A DNA stretch of 10,125 nt. Origin: Clostridium sp. CAG:914. GTDB lineage: Bacteria > Bacillota_I > Bacilli_A > RF39 > UBA660. The position numbers and the translations under genes are program-made. The stretch spans positions 1-10,125 of the forward strand of contig FR902139.1 of assembly GCA_000437895.1 (NCBI GenBank), given 5' to 3'. Below the pieces are notes generated by a model, which was not told the origin of the DNA, ran no database searches, and saw nothing but the letters and a program-made list of their open reading frames with translations. Positions 1 to 5,537 of this stretch are shown in pieces. How positions within the stretch are numbered: position 1 is the first letter of the stretch; the number at the start of each line of letters is the position of its first letter.

Positions 1-78
1 ATTAATGTGTATATTTTTTGTCATTCATGAGGAGATTCTTAAGACTCTTCATTATTCCTTTAAACATTTATTTATCTG

Positions 79-112
79 GTAGTAAAACGCGAATGACTAA
101 TTGATTTACTAC
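79..112 (-). other. 5' stem-loop of the leftward transcript
   Basis: GTAGTAAA (79-86) pairs perfectly with TTTACTAC (105-112), giving an 8-bp stem with an 18-nt loop. The right arm sits where transcription from the 119-147 promoter should begin (about position 112), so the RNA would start with this stem-loop. Such 5' structures often protect mRNA or act in regulation; the role here is inference. Downstream to position 1 I see only a 16-codon ORF (2-52, minus) that I do not support as a gene. Confidence 0.4.
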
Positions 113-118
113 ATTTAA

Positions 119-147
119 ATTATAACAAATTAATACTAATATGTCAA
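119..147 (-). promoter_or_regulatory. Consensus housekeeping sigma promoter, leftward
   Basis: On the minus strand there is a perfect -35 box TTGACA (142-147), a 17-nt spacer (125-141) and a perfect -10 box TATAAT (119-124). TG one base upstream of the -10 also makes it an extended -10. The predicted start is near 112, leaving a 5' leader of more than 110 nt before a gene beyond the window's left edge. It lies outside the last secA-like core, so it is most likely chromosomal and not part of the integrated elements. Confidence 0.75.
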
Positions 148-168
148 AAATCACTACAAGCAAAAATG

Positions 169-278
169 ATGTCGACATTTAAAAATGTTGTCTGCATCCT
201 TTTTACTTATTTTTTAATTCTGTCCACATTATTTATACTATGTGGACAAGTCGTGAACAAATTGTAATCTGTAGACAA
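169..278. repeat. Array of five TGTNNACA-type palindromic sites
   Basis: Five related 10-bp sites occur within 110 bp: ATGTCGACAT (169-178, perfect palindrome), TTGTCTGCAT (188-197), CTGTCCACAT (220-229), ATGTGGACAA (240-249) and CTGTAGACAA (269-278). Four fit TGTNNACA exactly and the second has one mismatch. Sites three and four face each other as an 8-bp inverted repeat (222-229 with 240-247 at its core). The array lies just upstream of the 119-147 promoter, where an activator or repressor could bind. TTGTCCACA also resembles a DnaA box (TTATCCACA) with one change. The factor is unknown. Confidence 0.45.
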
Positions 279-306
279 ATTTATCGCTTTTTCTATTTTT
301 GACAAT

Positions 307-376
307 CCCTTATTTTATAAGGGGGGTGCGAGGCTATTTACCACAACAGTTCTTGTATTTCTTACCAGACCCACAT
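307..376 (-). repeat. Distal secA 3'-end copy (putative attR)
   Basis: On the minus strand this encodes CGSGKKYKNCCGK and a TAG stop (334-336), preceded by CTA instead of the Pro codon of secA. The stretch TGTGGTAAATA (335-345) is shared by all three copies, and TGTTGTGGTAAATAGCC is shared with the 4671-4730 copy. Beyond the stop, ATAAAATAAGGG (307-318) is also shared, here as part of a perfect 7-bp hairpin (307-323). Several codons differ synonymously from the other copies, so it is not a recent exact duplication. I read it as the chromosomal secA tail displaced by integration. Confidence 0.75.
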
Positions 377-516
377 AGTAAAATATTAAAACAACCAAGT
401 AATTTTTTCCTTTTAAATTGATATCTTTTATTTTAATTTAATAATTTTTTATTGAAATATTGAAAGTTTTATTCAACAACTTATCTAATAACTTATCTAA
501 AAAAATGGTTCTCATA
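377..516. other. Distal end of the larger element with paired arm-type repeats
   Basis: This non-coding stretch lies between the distal core and the phosphoesterase stop codon. It contains AACTTATCTAA twice in tandem (478-488 and 490-500, 12-bp periodicity), 133-155 bp from the core TGTGGTAAATA. The small element has a nearly identical pair at a matching distance from its distal core. By analogy with Tn916-type integrases, whose N-terminal domain binds direct repeats in the arms, these are probable arm sites. The rest is AT-rich with no recognisable feature. Confidence 0.55.
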
Positions 517-1218
517 TTAAAGTTCAATTCCGAAAAAACATTTTGCTATCAAATTTCTATCAGGATAATTTTCTTTTAATAAATCTTGTTCAAAATTAGT
601 TCTGTCATACTCTAAACTTTTTGTTTCAACTGTAAATGTTTCAGTATCAAATATTGTGTATTGTGTAGTATTATCTTTTCTACATCCTGATGAACCAACA
701 TCATATAATTTGTTATCAACAGTAAATACATTATGTTCATGACCTATAAATATTAAATCATAATTTAATGGCTTTATAATTTCATTAATTGAACCATCTT
801 TAGCAATTTTTAAATCATGAAAAGGATACTGATCATTTGAATTATAATCTATGAGAAAATGTTCGCATACTACTTTTTTACCATTACAATCAATTTCATA
901 TGTCATGTTACACTTTTCTAGATATTGTTTTTGTCTATCAGTAATTTGATTCTTTATCCAATTTTGATGTTTAATTTCTCCATCTCCCATCTCATCATCT
1001 ATTTGTGTACCTTTTATAAAATAAAGTTCATGATTCCCTAAAACCATTTTAATATTATTGTCAACAATTATGTCCATACACTCTTTAGGATTAGGCCCTA
1101 TTCCTATCGTATCCCCTAAGCATATTATCTTCTTAATTCCCTCTTTTTTTATATCTTTTATAATTGAAATTAATGCTTCTCTATTTCCGTGTATGTCAGA
1201 GAAAATAGCAACTTTCAA
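517..1218 (-). CDS. Calcineurin-like metallophosphoesterase
   Basis: This 233-aa protein is predicted to be a cytosolic metal-dependent phosphoesterase of the calcineurin-like superfamily (YfcE/MJ0936-like group). The metal-site motifs are all present in order: D8-x-H10 in SDIHGN, G35-D36 in CLGDTIG, GNHE at 61-64, H120 in CEHFL and GHEH at 159-162. Length is typical for a single-domain member; the substrate (phosphodiester, nucleotide or phosphoprotein) cannot be told. The start is TTG, since no ATG precedes the DIHGN motif, and AAAGGTAG about 10 nt upstream serves as Shine-Dalgarno site. The gene begins 45 bp after the caspase-like gene stops, so the two are probably cotranscribed. It is the last gene of the larger element, ending just before the arm repeats. 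Family confident; role in the element unknown. Confidence 0.88.
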   Translation of the reverse strand: MKVAIFSDIHGNREALISIIKDIKKEGIKKIICLGDTIGIGPNPKECMDIIVDNNIKMVLGNHELYFIKGTQIDDEMGDGEIKHQNWIKNQITDRQKQYLEKCNMTYEIDCNGKKVVCEHFLIDYNSNDQYPFHDLKIAKDGSINEIIKPLNYDLIFIGHEHNVFTVDNKLYDVGSSGCRKDNTTQYTIFDTETFTVETKSLEYDRTNFEQDLLKENYPDRNLIAKCFFGIEL

Positions 1219-1263
1219 AAATTTTACTACCTTTTTTACACTTTTAAAATTCCCAGTAAATAA

Positions 1264-2511
1264 TTAAATATCATATTGGTATTGATATAAATTCATAGCT
1301 CCTGATTGAGTCGTATTCAAAACCTCAATAACATAGAATGCTTTATTTAAATCAAAATCATAATAATTGATTCTATTAGTAATCTTACTTGTTGAACCAT
1401 CAATATCTTTTAATGATTCTGATAATGCTAACTTTTCAAATTTGTTATAATTAATATTTTTATATTTATTTTCATTATTTAAAACATGATTAACTGCATC
1501 TTTTTCATTATATTTTTGCATATTATCAAACAAATGAATTTCATTATCTTTATTAATAGATACTGTATAACCTAAATTTGTCCTAATATTTCCAACATAT
1601 AATACATAATCATAATATTTTACATCATTTCCACTTGTTTCTAACTTATAATTATTTAAGTCAAAATCAGTATTAATATTGTCAATGATAAAATCTGAAA
1701 CTATTCTATCAAAATTTACATTATTATCCATATCATAATAATTAATGCTTCTATCTGCTTCAATTATATATTCATTTGTTTCTAAAGTATTAGGGTTAGT
1801 TGAAGTAGCAGTCGTACTACCTGTAATCCAATACCATGGATTATAACCTCCTGCTCCATAAACTTTATAATTTTTAACAGTATTACTTAAATAAATATGA
1901 TTACTTGCTGATTGTACTGCAGAATTAACAGATGTAGTTTTTGTTTGAATTTTATCATTAAATCTAGTATTCCAATTTACAAAAGATGCAACATTAAGTT
2001 CTGTTGTCCAACCAATAGTAATATTTGCTCCTTGATCATTTCCATATTTTGTAATGTTATTTGAACCATTAGAAGCAGTATTACAACCAGCAAATTCAAT
2101 TAAAGCTGTTTTTGTATTATCATAATATCCAATACCTATACTTGAACCTGAAATACTACTTGATTTTGTAATATAAACAGAATTTGGGAATTCCATTGAA
2201 TAATAATCTGCATGCCCATTAAGATAAACAATGCCACTTTGTAAATAAGGGGTCCCATTTGCATGGCTTCCAGTTAAATTAGATGAACTAGGCGATGTTA
2301 TCTTTTTTGATGTCAATCCCATAGCATTATATGTTGAATATGCATCATTTGCATTATTAACAGATGATATACCATCACTATAAGTAGCACCAACTGCTAA
2401 TGCCGTCTTATTATTACTTGGAATATACCAAGCATAAACATTAGTAGTAAAAAAAACTGTTGTTAATAAAAGTGTAAAAATTAAAGATGACTTTTTAAAT
2501 AATTTTTTCAT
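1264..2511 (-). CDS. Predicted secreted caspase-fold (CHAT/C25-like) protein
   Basis: The product is 415 aa from ATG, chosen over an upstream GTG because GAAAGGAG (2519-2526) is spaced for it. It starts with KK, a hydrophobic core and VYA-W at about 27, a clear signal peptide. The next 200 residues fit a clan CD fold: ALAVGATYSD (about 37-46), a helix NDAYSTYNAMGL, YLNGHAD with candidate catalytic H100, then ALIEFAGCNTAS with candidate C143 at the position of the CHAT motif LSACeTa, then a GANITIGWTT strand. The Tyr/Asn-rich C-terminal half (about 230-415) has no domain I recognise; its strands with GYTVSINKDNE look vaguely PepSY-like. I infer an exported cysteine protease or degenerate relative; the substrate is unknown. 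Position-based motif matching only, so function is moderate and secretion strong. Confidence 0.6.
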   Translation of the reverse strand: MKKLFKKSSLIFTLLLTTVFFTTNVYAWYIPSNNKTALAVGATYSDGISSVNNANDAYSTYNAMGLTSKKITSPSSSNLTGSHANGTPYLQSGIVYLNGHADYYSMEFPNSVYITKSSSISGSSIGIGYYDNTKTALIEFAGCNTASNGSNNITKYGNDQGANITIGWTTELNVASFVNWNTRFNDKIQTKTTSVNSAVQSASNHIYLSNTVKNYKVYGAGGYNPWYWITGSTTATSTNPNTLETNEYIIEADRSINYYDMDNNVNFDRIVSDFIIDNINTDFDLNNYKLETSGNDVKYYDYVLYVGNIRTNLGYTVSINKDNEIHLFDNMQKYNEKDAVNHVLNNENKYKNINYNKFEKLALSESLKDIDGSTSKITNRINYYDFDLNKAFYVIEVLNTTQSGAMNLYQYQYDI

Positions 2512-2526
2512 ATACACTCTCCTTTC

Positions 2527-2554
2527 AAAAAAATAATTAAAAAGTTTTTTTAAT
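2527..2554 (-). promoter_or_regulatory. AT-only hairpin with T-tract just before the caspase-like gene
   Basis: On the minus strand ATTAAAAA (from 2554) pairs with TTTTTAAT (to 2536) around a 3-nt loop and is followed by seven T residues (2527-2533). It ends directly before the Shine-Dalgarno site of the caspase-like gene. The shape is that of a weak terminator or attenuator, but with no G-C pairs it may not be stable; effect on expression is uncertain. Confidence 0.25.
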
Positions 2555-2915
2555 ACTTACTACAATATCACCTCCCAAAAACAATATTTGAATCTATATC
2601 GATATAATGATTCCATATTTTATGCTATAAACTAAAAAAAGCAGCAAAAACATGTAGATGTTAATACTGCTCGCATCAATCAAAAATTAATATACATTTT
2701 AATAATATAATAAGATAATCAATTCAATAACCACCTTACATATCTATATTAATAATACTATTTTTTAATATTTTCAACTAATATTAATAAACTTTTGTTA
2801 TTTTCAACAGCCATATACAATAAAACATTTAAAAAAAAGAACATTTTATTAAATGACTCTTAATTATTTATTAAATAACATTAATATTACTTCATAGTTT
2901 CAATTAATAGAAAAA
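2555..2915. other. Non-coding leader/intergenic region with orphan ribosome-binding sites
   Basis: No gene is supported in this interval. On the minus strand it contains two Shine-Dalgarno-like sequences without a credible long ORF: AAGGTGG (about 2731-2737), followed by a possible 7-codon TTG ORF, and GGGAGGTGAT (about 2567-2576), followed at good spacing by TTG and an immediate TAG. Between them is a terminator (2633-2671). It could be a decayed gene or a leader that regulates the secreted protein. No convincing housekeeping promoter for the caspase-like gene is visible between the terminator and its start. Confidence 0.35.
2633..2671 (-). terminator. Rho-independent terminator
   Basis: Reading leftward, AGCAG pairs with CTGCT (2667-2671 with 2640-2644) and, inside a 4-nt internal loop, AACAT pairs with ATGTT (2658-2662 with 2649-2653) around a CTAC loop. 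Seven T residues follow (2634-2640). It would end the transcript of the small anchored-protein gene, about 250 nt past its stop, or attenuate transcription into the caspase-like gene. Confidence 0.6.
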
Positions 2916-3146
2916 TTATTTACATACATCTTCAAAATTGCAAATATTATTCTTTTTAATTCTAGTTATTTTTTTATTACCATCGCAATGATATGTTTCA
3001 ACAATAATACCATTTCTCTTTTTACACCACATTTCAGTCCCTATTATTGGATCATTATTAAAGATTAATGCCTGAATTGAATCTAACAAAACAATAGCAA
3101 TTAAAATACATATAATAATTAAAAATATTTTTATTCCTTTTTTCAT
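2916..3146 (-). CDS. Small membrane-anchored Cys-containing protein
   Basis: The product is 76 aa from ATG, set by GAAGGAG (3154-3160), rather than an upstream in-frame GTG. A short basic start (MKKGIK) is followed by one hydrophobic segment at about 7-30, which should be a signal anchor or uncleaved signal peptide. The remaining 45 residues would be outside the cell and contain four Cys (41, 54, 69, 75), enough for two disulfides, and many Lys residues. I do not recognise the family. It is 71 bp downstream of the integrase stop, and a TGTTATACT extended -10 sits just upstream, so it probably has its own transcript. It may partner with the secreted caspase-fold protein, but that is only proximity. 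Confidence 0.6.
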   Translation of the reverse strand: MKKGIKIFLIIICILIAIVLLDSIQALIFNNDPIIGTEMWCKKRNGIIVETYHCDGNKKITRIKKNNICNFEDVCK

Positions 3147-3166
3147 ACTAATACTCCTTCTTTTAA

Positions 3167-3175
3167 AGTATAACA
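3167..3175 (-). promoter_or_regulatory. Extended -10 promoter for the small anchored protein
   Basis: The minus strand reads TG-T-TATACT (-10 at 3167-3172, TG at 3174-3175). No good -35 is seen at 16-18 nt. Transcription would begin next to the GAAGGAG ribosome-binding site, leaving a very short leader, the same layout as the orphan gene at 4925-5356. Confidence 0.35.
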
Positions 3176-3217
3176 CATTATTTTTTATTTGACTATAATT
3201 ATGTATTTATATATGAT

Positions 3218-4459
3218 TCAAATATCAGATTCCATTTTTGTAGTAACTTTAACATATATATTATAAGTTGTTTCAATAGTACTATGCCCTAGTCGTTTAG
3301 AAACTGCTTTAATATCAGCTCCAGCTTCTATTAATCTAGTTGCATGAGTATCTCTAAAATCATGAAATCTACAAGGTATTCCTAACTCATAATGAATTAC
3401 TTTAAATGGATATTTACAAGTATCTGTTCCCTCAAATACACCATTTTTTTTAACAAATAATAAATAAACTTCTGGTAGTGAAACATCTATTTCACTTATA
3501 GCATTTACTATTTTAATTTCTTTCTTATTATTATATGGATTTATAACTTCTTTAGCATAATGTTTCATATATAAATCACCATATTCTTTTTTATCATTTT
3601 CTTGTTGCTCTTTATATTTTTTTAAAGCATTTAATAAAGTATCACCTATCTCTATTGTTCTATGACTACTAGGTGTTTTACAAGTACCAAAATACCATAC
3701 AGTAGTAGAATTACCACTTATATGTCTTTTCTTAGTACCACCTGCCTGATTCTTTTTTAATATATTTCTATCAACTCTTAAAGTCTTTTTCTCAAAATCT
3801 ATATCTTCCCATGTAAGTCCAAATACTTCTGATACACGAAGTCCAGTATGATATGCTGTTAAAAAAGCATAATAGACACATGAATTATTGGTAAATCTAT
3901 TTAATATTTTATCAATTTCTTCTTTAGTAAATATATGAGCTAGATCACTATCTGGAATATCATATTTAGGCAATCTAACCTTTTCAGCTGGATTCATCTT
4001 TATAAAACCAACTACTTCATAAGCATAAGTAAATGAAGTCTTTAATACTTTTAAAATGTTTTTTAAAAAATTCTTTGAATAACTTCCATCTAAATAAACT
4101 TTATTAATAAATTCTTGTAATGTTGCTGTAGTAATTGTTGATAACATATAATGACCTATTTTAGGTTTAACATGAATTCTTATAATACTCTTATAAGCTT
4201 CAATAGTATGATACTTTAAATTTACCTCACAATGTTCTTTCATCCAATAATCTAAATAATCACTATAAGATATTTCATTTGGAGTAAAAGCATGACCAGT
4301 ATTCATATATTCAGTATAAGCTTTTACGCCTTCCTTAAATGCCTCATTCCTAGTCAAAAAACCACTTTTATTTTTATACTTCCTTTTTCCATCTACTGAA
4401 GCAATTTGGAATTGATATTGAAAAACACTACCCCTTTTTTTAACATAAACATTTCCCAT
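3218..4459 (-). CDS. int: Tyrosine recombinase/integrase, Tn916-type
   Basis: This site-specific recombinase should catalyse integration and excision of the larger element at the secA cores. The start is ATG at 4459, because AAGGGAGG (4468-4475) lies 8 nt upstream; an in-frame ATG eight codons earlier lies upstream of that site. The 413-aa product has an N-terminal arm-binding, AP2-like region (about 1-50), a SAM-like core-binding domain (about 60-165) and the catalytic domain. The active-site residues are visible: R208 in HTGLRVSE, H366 and R369 in HDFRD, H392 in RLGHST and probable nucleophile Y402 in NIYVKV. All are intact and the length is normal, so it looks functional. The gene begins about 230 bp from the middle secA-tail core and is transcribed away from it. 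Tandem repeats and a terminator hairpin lie between. Confidence 0.93.
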   Translation of the reverse strand: MGNVYVKKRGSVFQYQFQIASVDGKRKYKNKSGFLTRNEAFKEGVKAYTEYMNTGHAFTPNEISYSDYLDYWMKEHCEVNLKYHTIEAYKSIIRIHVKPKIGHYMLSTITTATLQEFINKVYLDGSYSKNFLKNILKVLKTSFTYAYEVVGFIKMNPAEKVRLPKYDIPDSDLAHIFTKEEIDKILNRFTNNSCVYYAFLTAYHTGLRVSEVFGLTWEDIDFEKKTLRVDRNILKKNQAGGTKKRHISGNSTTVWYFGTCKTPSSHRTIEIGDTLLNALKKYKEQQENDKKEYGDLYMKHYAKEVINPYNNKKEIKIVNAISEIDVSLPEVYLLFVKKNGVFEGTDTCKYPFKVIHYELGIPCRFHDFRDTHATRLIEAGADIKAVSKRLGHSTIETTYNIYVKVTTKMESDI

Positions 4460-4494
4460 CGTTTTTTCCTCCCTTACATCCATTTAAAACGAAG

Positions 4495-4523
4495 AAAAAA
4501 GATAGCAACTGAATGCTATCTTT
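4495..4523 (-). terminator. Hairpin with T-tract upstream of the integrase
   Basis: AAAGATAGCA (4498-4507) and TGCTATCTTT (4514-4523) form a perfect 10-bp stem with a 6-nt loop; reading leftward it is followed by TTTTTTC. This is a good intrinsic terminator for the integrase strand. Only about 20 nt separate it from the integrase ribosome-binding site, too little for a full promoter, so integrase transcripts probably must read through it. Insulation from secA readthrough is the alternative role. Confidence 0.6.
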
Positions 4524-4534
4524 AATGTTTATAT

Positions 4535-4627
4535 ATTTGTTTGTAAGTATTTTCCCCTTTATTTACCTAGGTTTGAGCCATTTTTTACAAACAATTTGTA
4601 TTTTTTACAAACAATTTACAAACATTT
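4535..4627. repeat. Integrase-side arm repeats of the larger element
   Basis: TTTTTTACAAACAATTT occurs exactly twice in tandem (4581-4597 and 4601-4617, 20-bp period), followed by a shorter copy TTTACAAACATTT (4615-4627). An inverted partial copy, ATTTGTTTGTAA, lies at 4535-4546. The block is 60-106 bp from the middle core on the integrase side, the position expected for arm-type binding sites, and could also autoregulate the integrase. Unlike the other element ends it lacks the TATCTAA motif. Confidence 0.5.
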
Positions 4628-4670
4628 TGGCTATTTTTGAGTATTTTTTTAAATTTCAAAACCTCACAAA

Positions 4671-4730
4671 CCCTTATTTTATGGGCTATTTACCACAACA
4701 CTGTTTATATTTTTTCCCACTTCCACATGG
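4671..4730 (-). repeat. Middle secA 3'-end copy (junction of two elements)
   Basis: The minus strand encodes PCGSGKKYKQCCGK and a TAG stop (4686-4688), the same 14 residues that end SecA, but with different synonymous codons (GGA AGT GGG, CAG TGT). Homology to the secA end begins at CCATGTGG (4723-4730) and stops sharply upstream of it. It shares AAAAAATATAAACA and TGTGGTAAATA (4687-4697) with the secA copy, and CATAAAATAAGGG (4671-4683) past the stop. It is not in a usable gene, so it is best read as an att site joining the two elements. Confidence 0.8.
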
Positions 4731-4835
4731 CTTGTAATTTTGGGTTTTTGATAGCTTTTCCTAGCATTTTGTAGCCCTTTTTTGCTCTTGAATGCACTTG
4801 AGAACTTCTGACAGCACTCTGGAATTTACTCTCAG

Positions 4836-4857
4836 GGTATCTAAAAAGGTATCTAAA
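4836..4857. repeat. Distal arm repeat pair of the small element
   Basis: GGTATCTAAA occurs at 4836-4845 and 4848-4857, a 12-bp period. The pair is 139-160 bp from the core TGTGGTAAATA of the middle copy, matching the 133-155 bp seen at the distal end of the larger element. It is read as an integrase arm site. Confidence 0.55.
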
Positions 4858-4908
4858 ATTCAAAAATGAATTTTTTTCGAGAAAAATTGGTAAGGTTTTT
4901 TTTATCAA

Positions 4909-4934
4909 AGAAAAAGTAGATTTTTTATCTACTT
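4909..4934 (-). terminator. Intrinsic terminator overlapping the orphan gene stop
   Basis: AAGTAGAT (4914-4921) pairs with ATCTACTT (4927-4934) around a 5-nt loop, and reading leftward a T-rich run follows. The stop codon TAA (4925-4927) lies at the loop boundary, so the last codons form part of the stem. The stem is AT-rich but perfect. Confidence 0.6.
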
Positions 4935-5356
4935 CTTCCCTTTTCAATTAAAGGATTTTCTTGCTGTGTATAAAATTCATCTACTGATTTAACTTCCTCA
5001 AAAGAGGTATAATCTTTCCCATCTTTTCCCTTATACATAAATTTACGTTCTTCATCCCACATTGCTAAGATATCACGTATTAATTTAGCTACTTCAACAC
5101 GTACATCAGATACTAATGTTAGTCTAAAAAAACTTGTTGCAAGTTCTTTCCACTTTCTTGCACCTTTTTCTTCACCATATAATCTTAAGATTTCACCTGG
5201 AACTTGATTAAGAATACTAGACGGTAAAGAATATGCCTCTGGGTGCTTTGTAATATCCACTGAACCACTAAATGCACCTACGGTTGGATAAACAGATTTT
5301 AAAGCATAATTTTGAATCATTTCAAATGCAGTTGCCAAATCTATATTTTCATTCAA
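4925..5356 (-). CDS. Unrecognised small-element protein
   Basis: The product is 143 aa from TTG at 5356; an ATG three codons upstream begins directly after GGAG of the ribosome-binding site AAGGAG (5366-5371), too close, whereas TTG has 8-nt spacing. I do not recognise the family. There is no signal peptide or membrane segment, so it should be cytosolic. It looks mostly helical, with a hydrophobic/amphipathic stretch at about 75-100 (FFRLTLVSDVRVEVAKLI), charged residues throughout and a basic end (EKGRSR). Codon use resembles its neighbours. It has its own promoter and terminator and is the only gene between two att-like cores, so it is either the cargo, a regulator of mobility or a protein that exploits the neighbouring integrase. 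The reading frame is well supported by signals; function unknown. Confidence 0.65.
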   Translation of the reverse strand: MNENIDLATAFEMIQNYALKSVYPTVGAFSGSVDITKHPEAYSLPSSILNQVPGEILRLYGEEKGARKWKELATSFFRLTLVSDVRVEVAKLIRDILAMWDEERKFMYKGKDGKDYTSFEEVKSVDEFYTQQENPLIEKGRSR

Positions 5357-5379
5357 AAAAACCATCTCCTTTCATAATA

Positions 5380-5388
5380 ATTATAGCA
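5380..5388 (-). promoter_or_regulatory. Extended -10 promoter of the orphan gene
   Basis: The minus strand reads TGCTATAAT: a perfect -10 TATAAT (5380-5385) with TG at 5387-5388. No good -35 is seen. Transcription would start about 5373, placing the AAGGAG site almost at the 5' end of the RNA and giving a leader of about 17 nt. Confidence 0.6.
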
Positions 5389-5432
5389 TATATTATTGTA
5401 ACTTTTGCAGTTTTTACTAAAAAAACGTAAAA

Positions 5433-5455
5433 AAGGTATCTAAAAGGTATCTAAA
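5433..5455. repeat. Proximal arm repeat pair of the small element
   Basis: AAGGTATCTAAA occurs twice with an 11-bp period (5433-5444 and 5444-5455). It is 85-107 bp from the core in the functional secA copy. The same motif pair, in the same orientation, lies at the other end of this element, so both arms match each other, as expected for an integrase using one kind of arm site. Confidence 0.6.
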
Positions 5456-5493
5456 GTGGCTCAGAGCATATAAACTCGCAATTTTTTAGCAAA

Positions 5494-5537
5494 GAAAAAA
5501 AACTCGCTTTTTCCCTTATTTTATGCGGGTTTGCGAG
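5494..5537 (-). terminator. secA terminator supplied by the element end
   Basis: Just past the secA stop, reading leftward, CTCGC pairs with GCGAG (5533-5537 with 5503-5507), with an inner CCC/GGG pairing, followed by a run of eight or nine T residues (5494-5502). It lies on the element side of the core. Related but altered sequence follows the distal copy (307-333), so integration seems to replace the terminator of secA as well as its last codons. Confidence 0.65.

Larger units (their letters stand above)
334..4688 (-). mobile_element. Integrative element with tyrosine integrase
   Basis: The segment between the middle and distal secA-tail copies is 4352 bp from core to core. It carries, all leftward from the secA side, a tyrosine integrase next to the core, a small anchored protein, a predicted secreted caspase-fold protein and a metallophosphoesterase. 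The integrase beside one core, direct-repeat cores at both ends and paired short repeats near both ends match an element integrated at a gene's 3' end. I see no excisionase, relaxase, replication or phage structural gene, so it is either a minimal element, a satellite or a decayed one. The exact crossover point within the cores is not resolved. Confidence 0.75.

Noticed and set aside
2..52. 16-codon minus-strand ORF (MKSLKNLL...) downstream of the consensus promoter
   Set aside because: AAAGGA lies only 3 nt before the ATG and the ORF is very short. It could be a leader peptide, but nothing beyond chance supports it.
169..278. Calling the motif array a replication origin (DnaA boxes)
   Set aside because: No site matches TTATCCACA exactly and no dnaA, dnaN or AT-rich unwinding context is seen. 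Kept only as a possibility in the finding.
1058..1267. 69-codon plus-strand ORF
   Set aside because: It lies antisense over the start of the metallophosphoesterase, which has full motif support.
307..4730. secA-tail copies as remnants of other SEC-C domain proteins
   Set aside because: Similarity continues past the stop codon into terminator sequence and starts at the same residue as an att core would. A protein remnant would not share the downstream region.
4513..4737. 74-codon plus-strand ORF
   Set aside because: It runs through the hairpin, arm repeats and secA-tail core; its hydrophobic composition comes from poly-T. No ribosome-binding site.
4705..4947. 80-codon minus-strand ORF
   Set aside because: It overlaps the end of the 143-aa gene and its terminator and then reads the arm repeats and core out of frame. 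I treat it as chance reading of a recombination site, with modest uncertainty.
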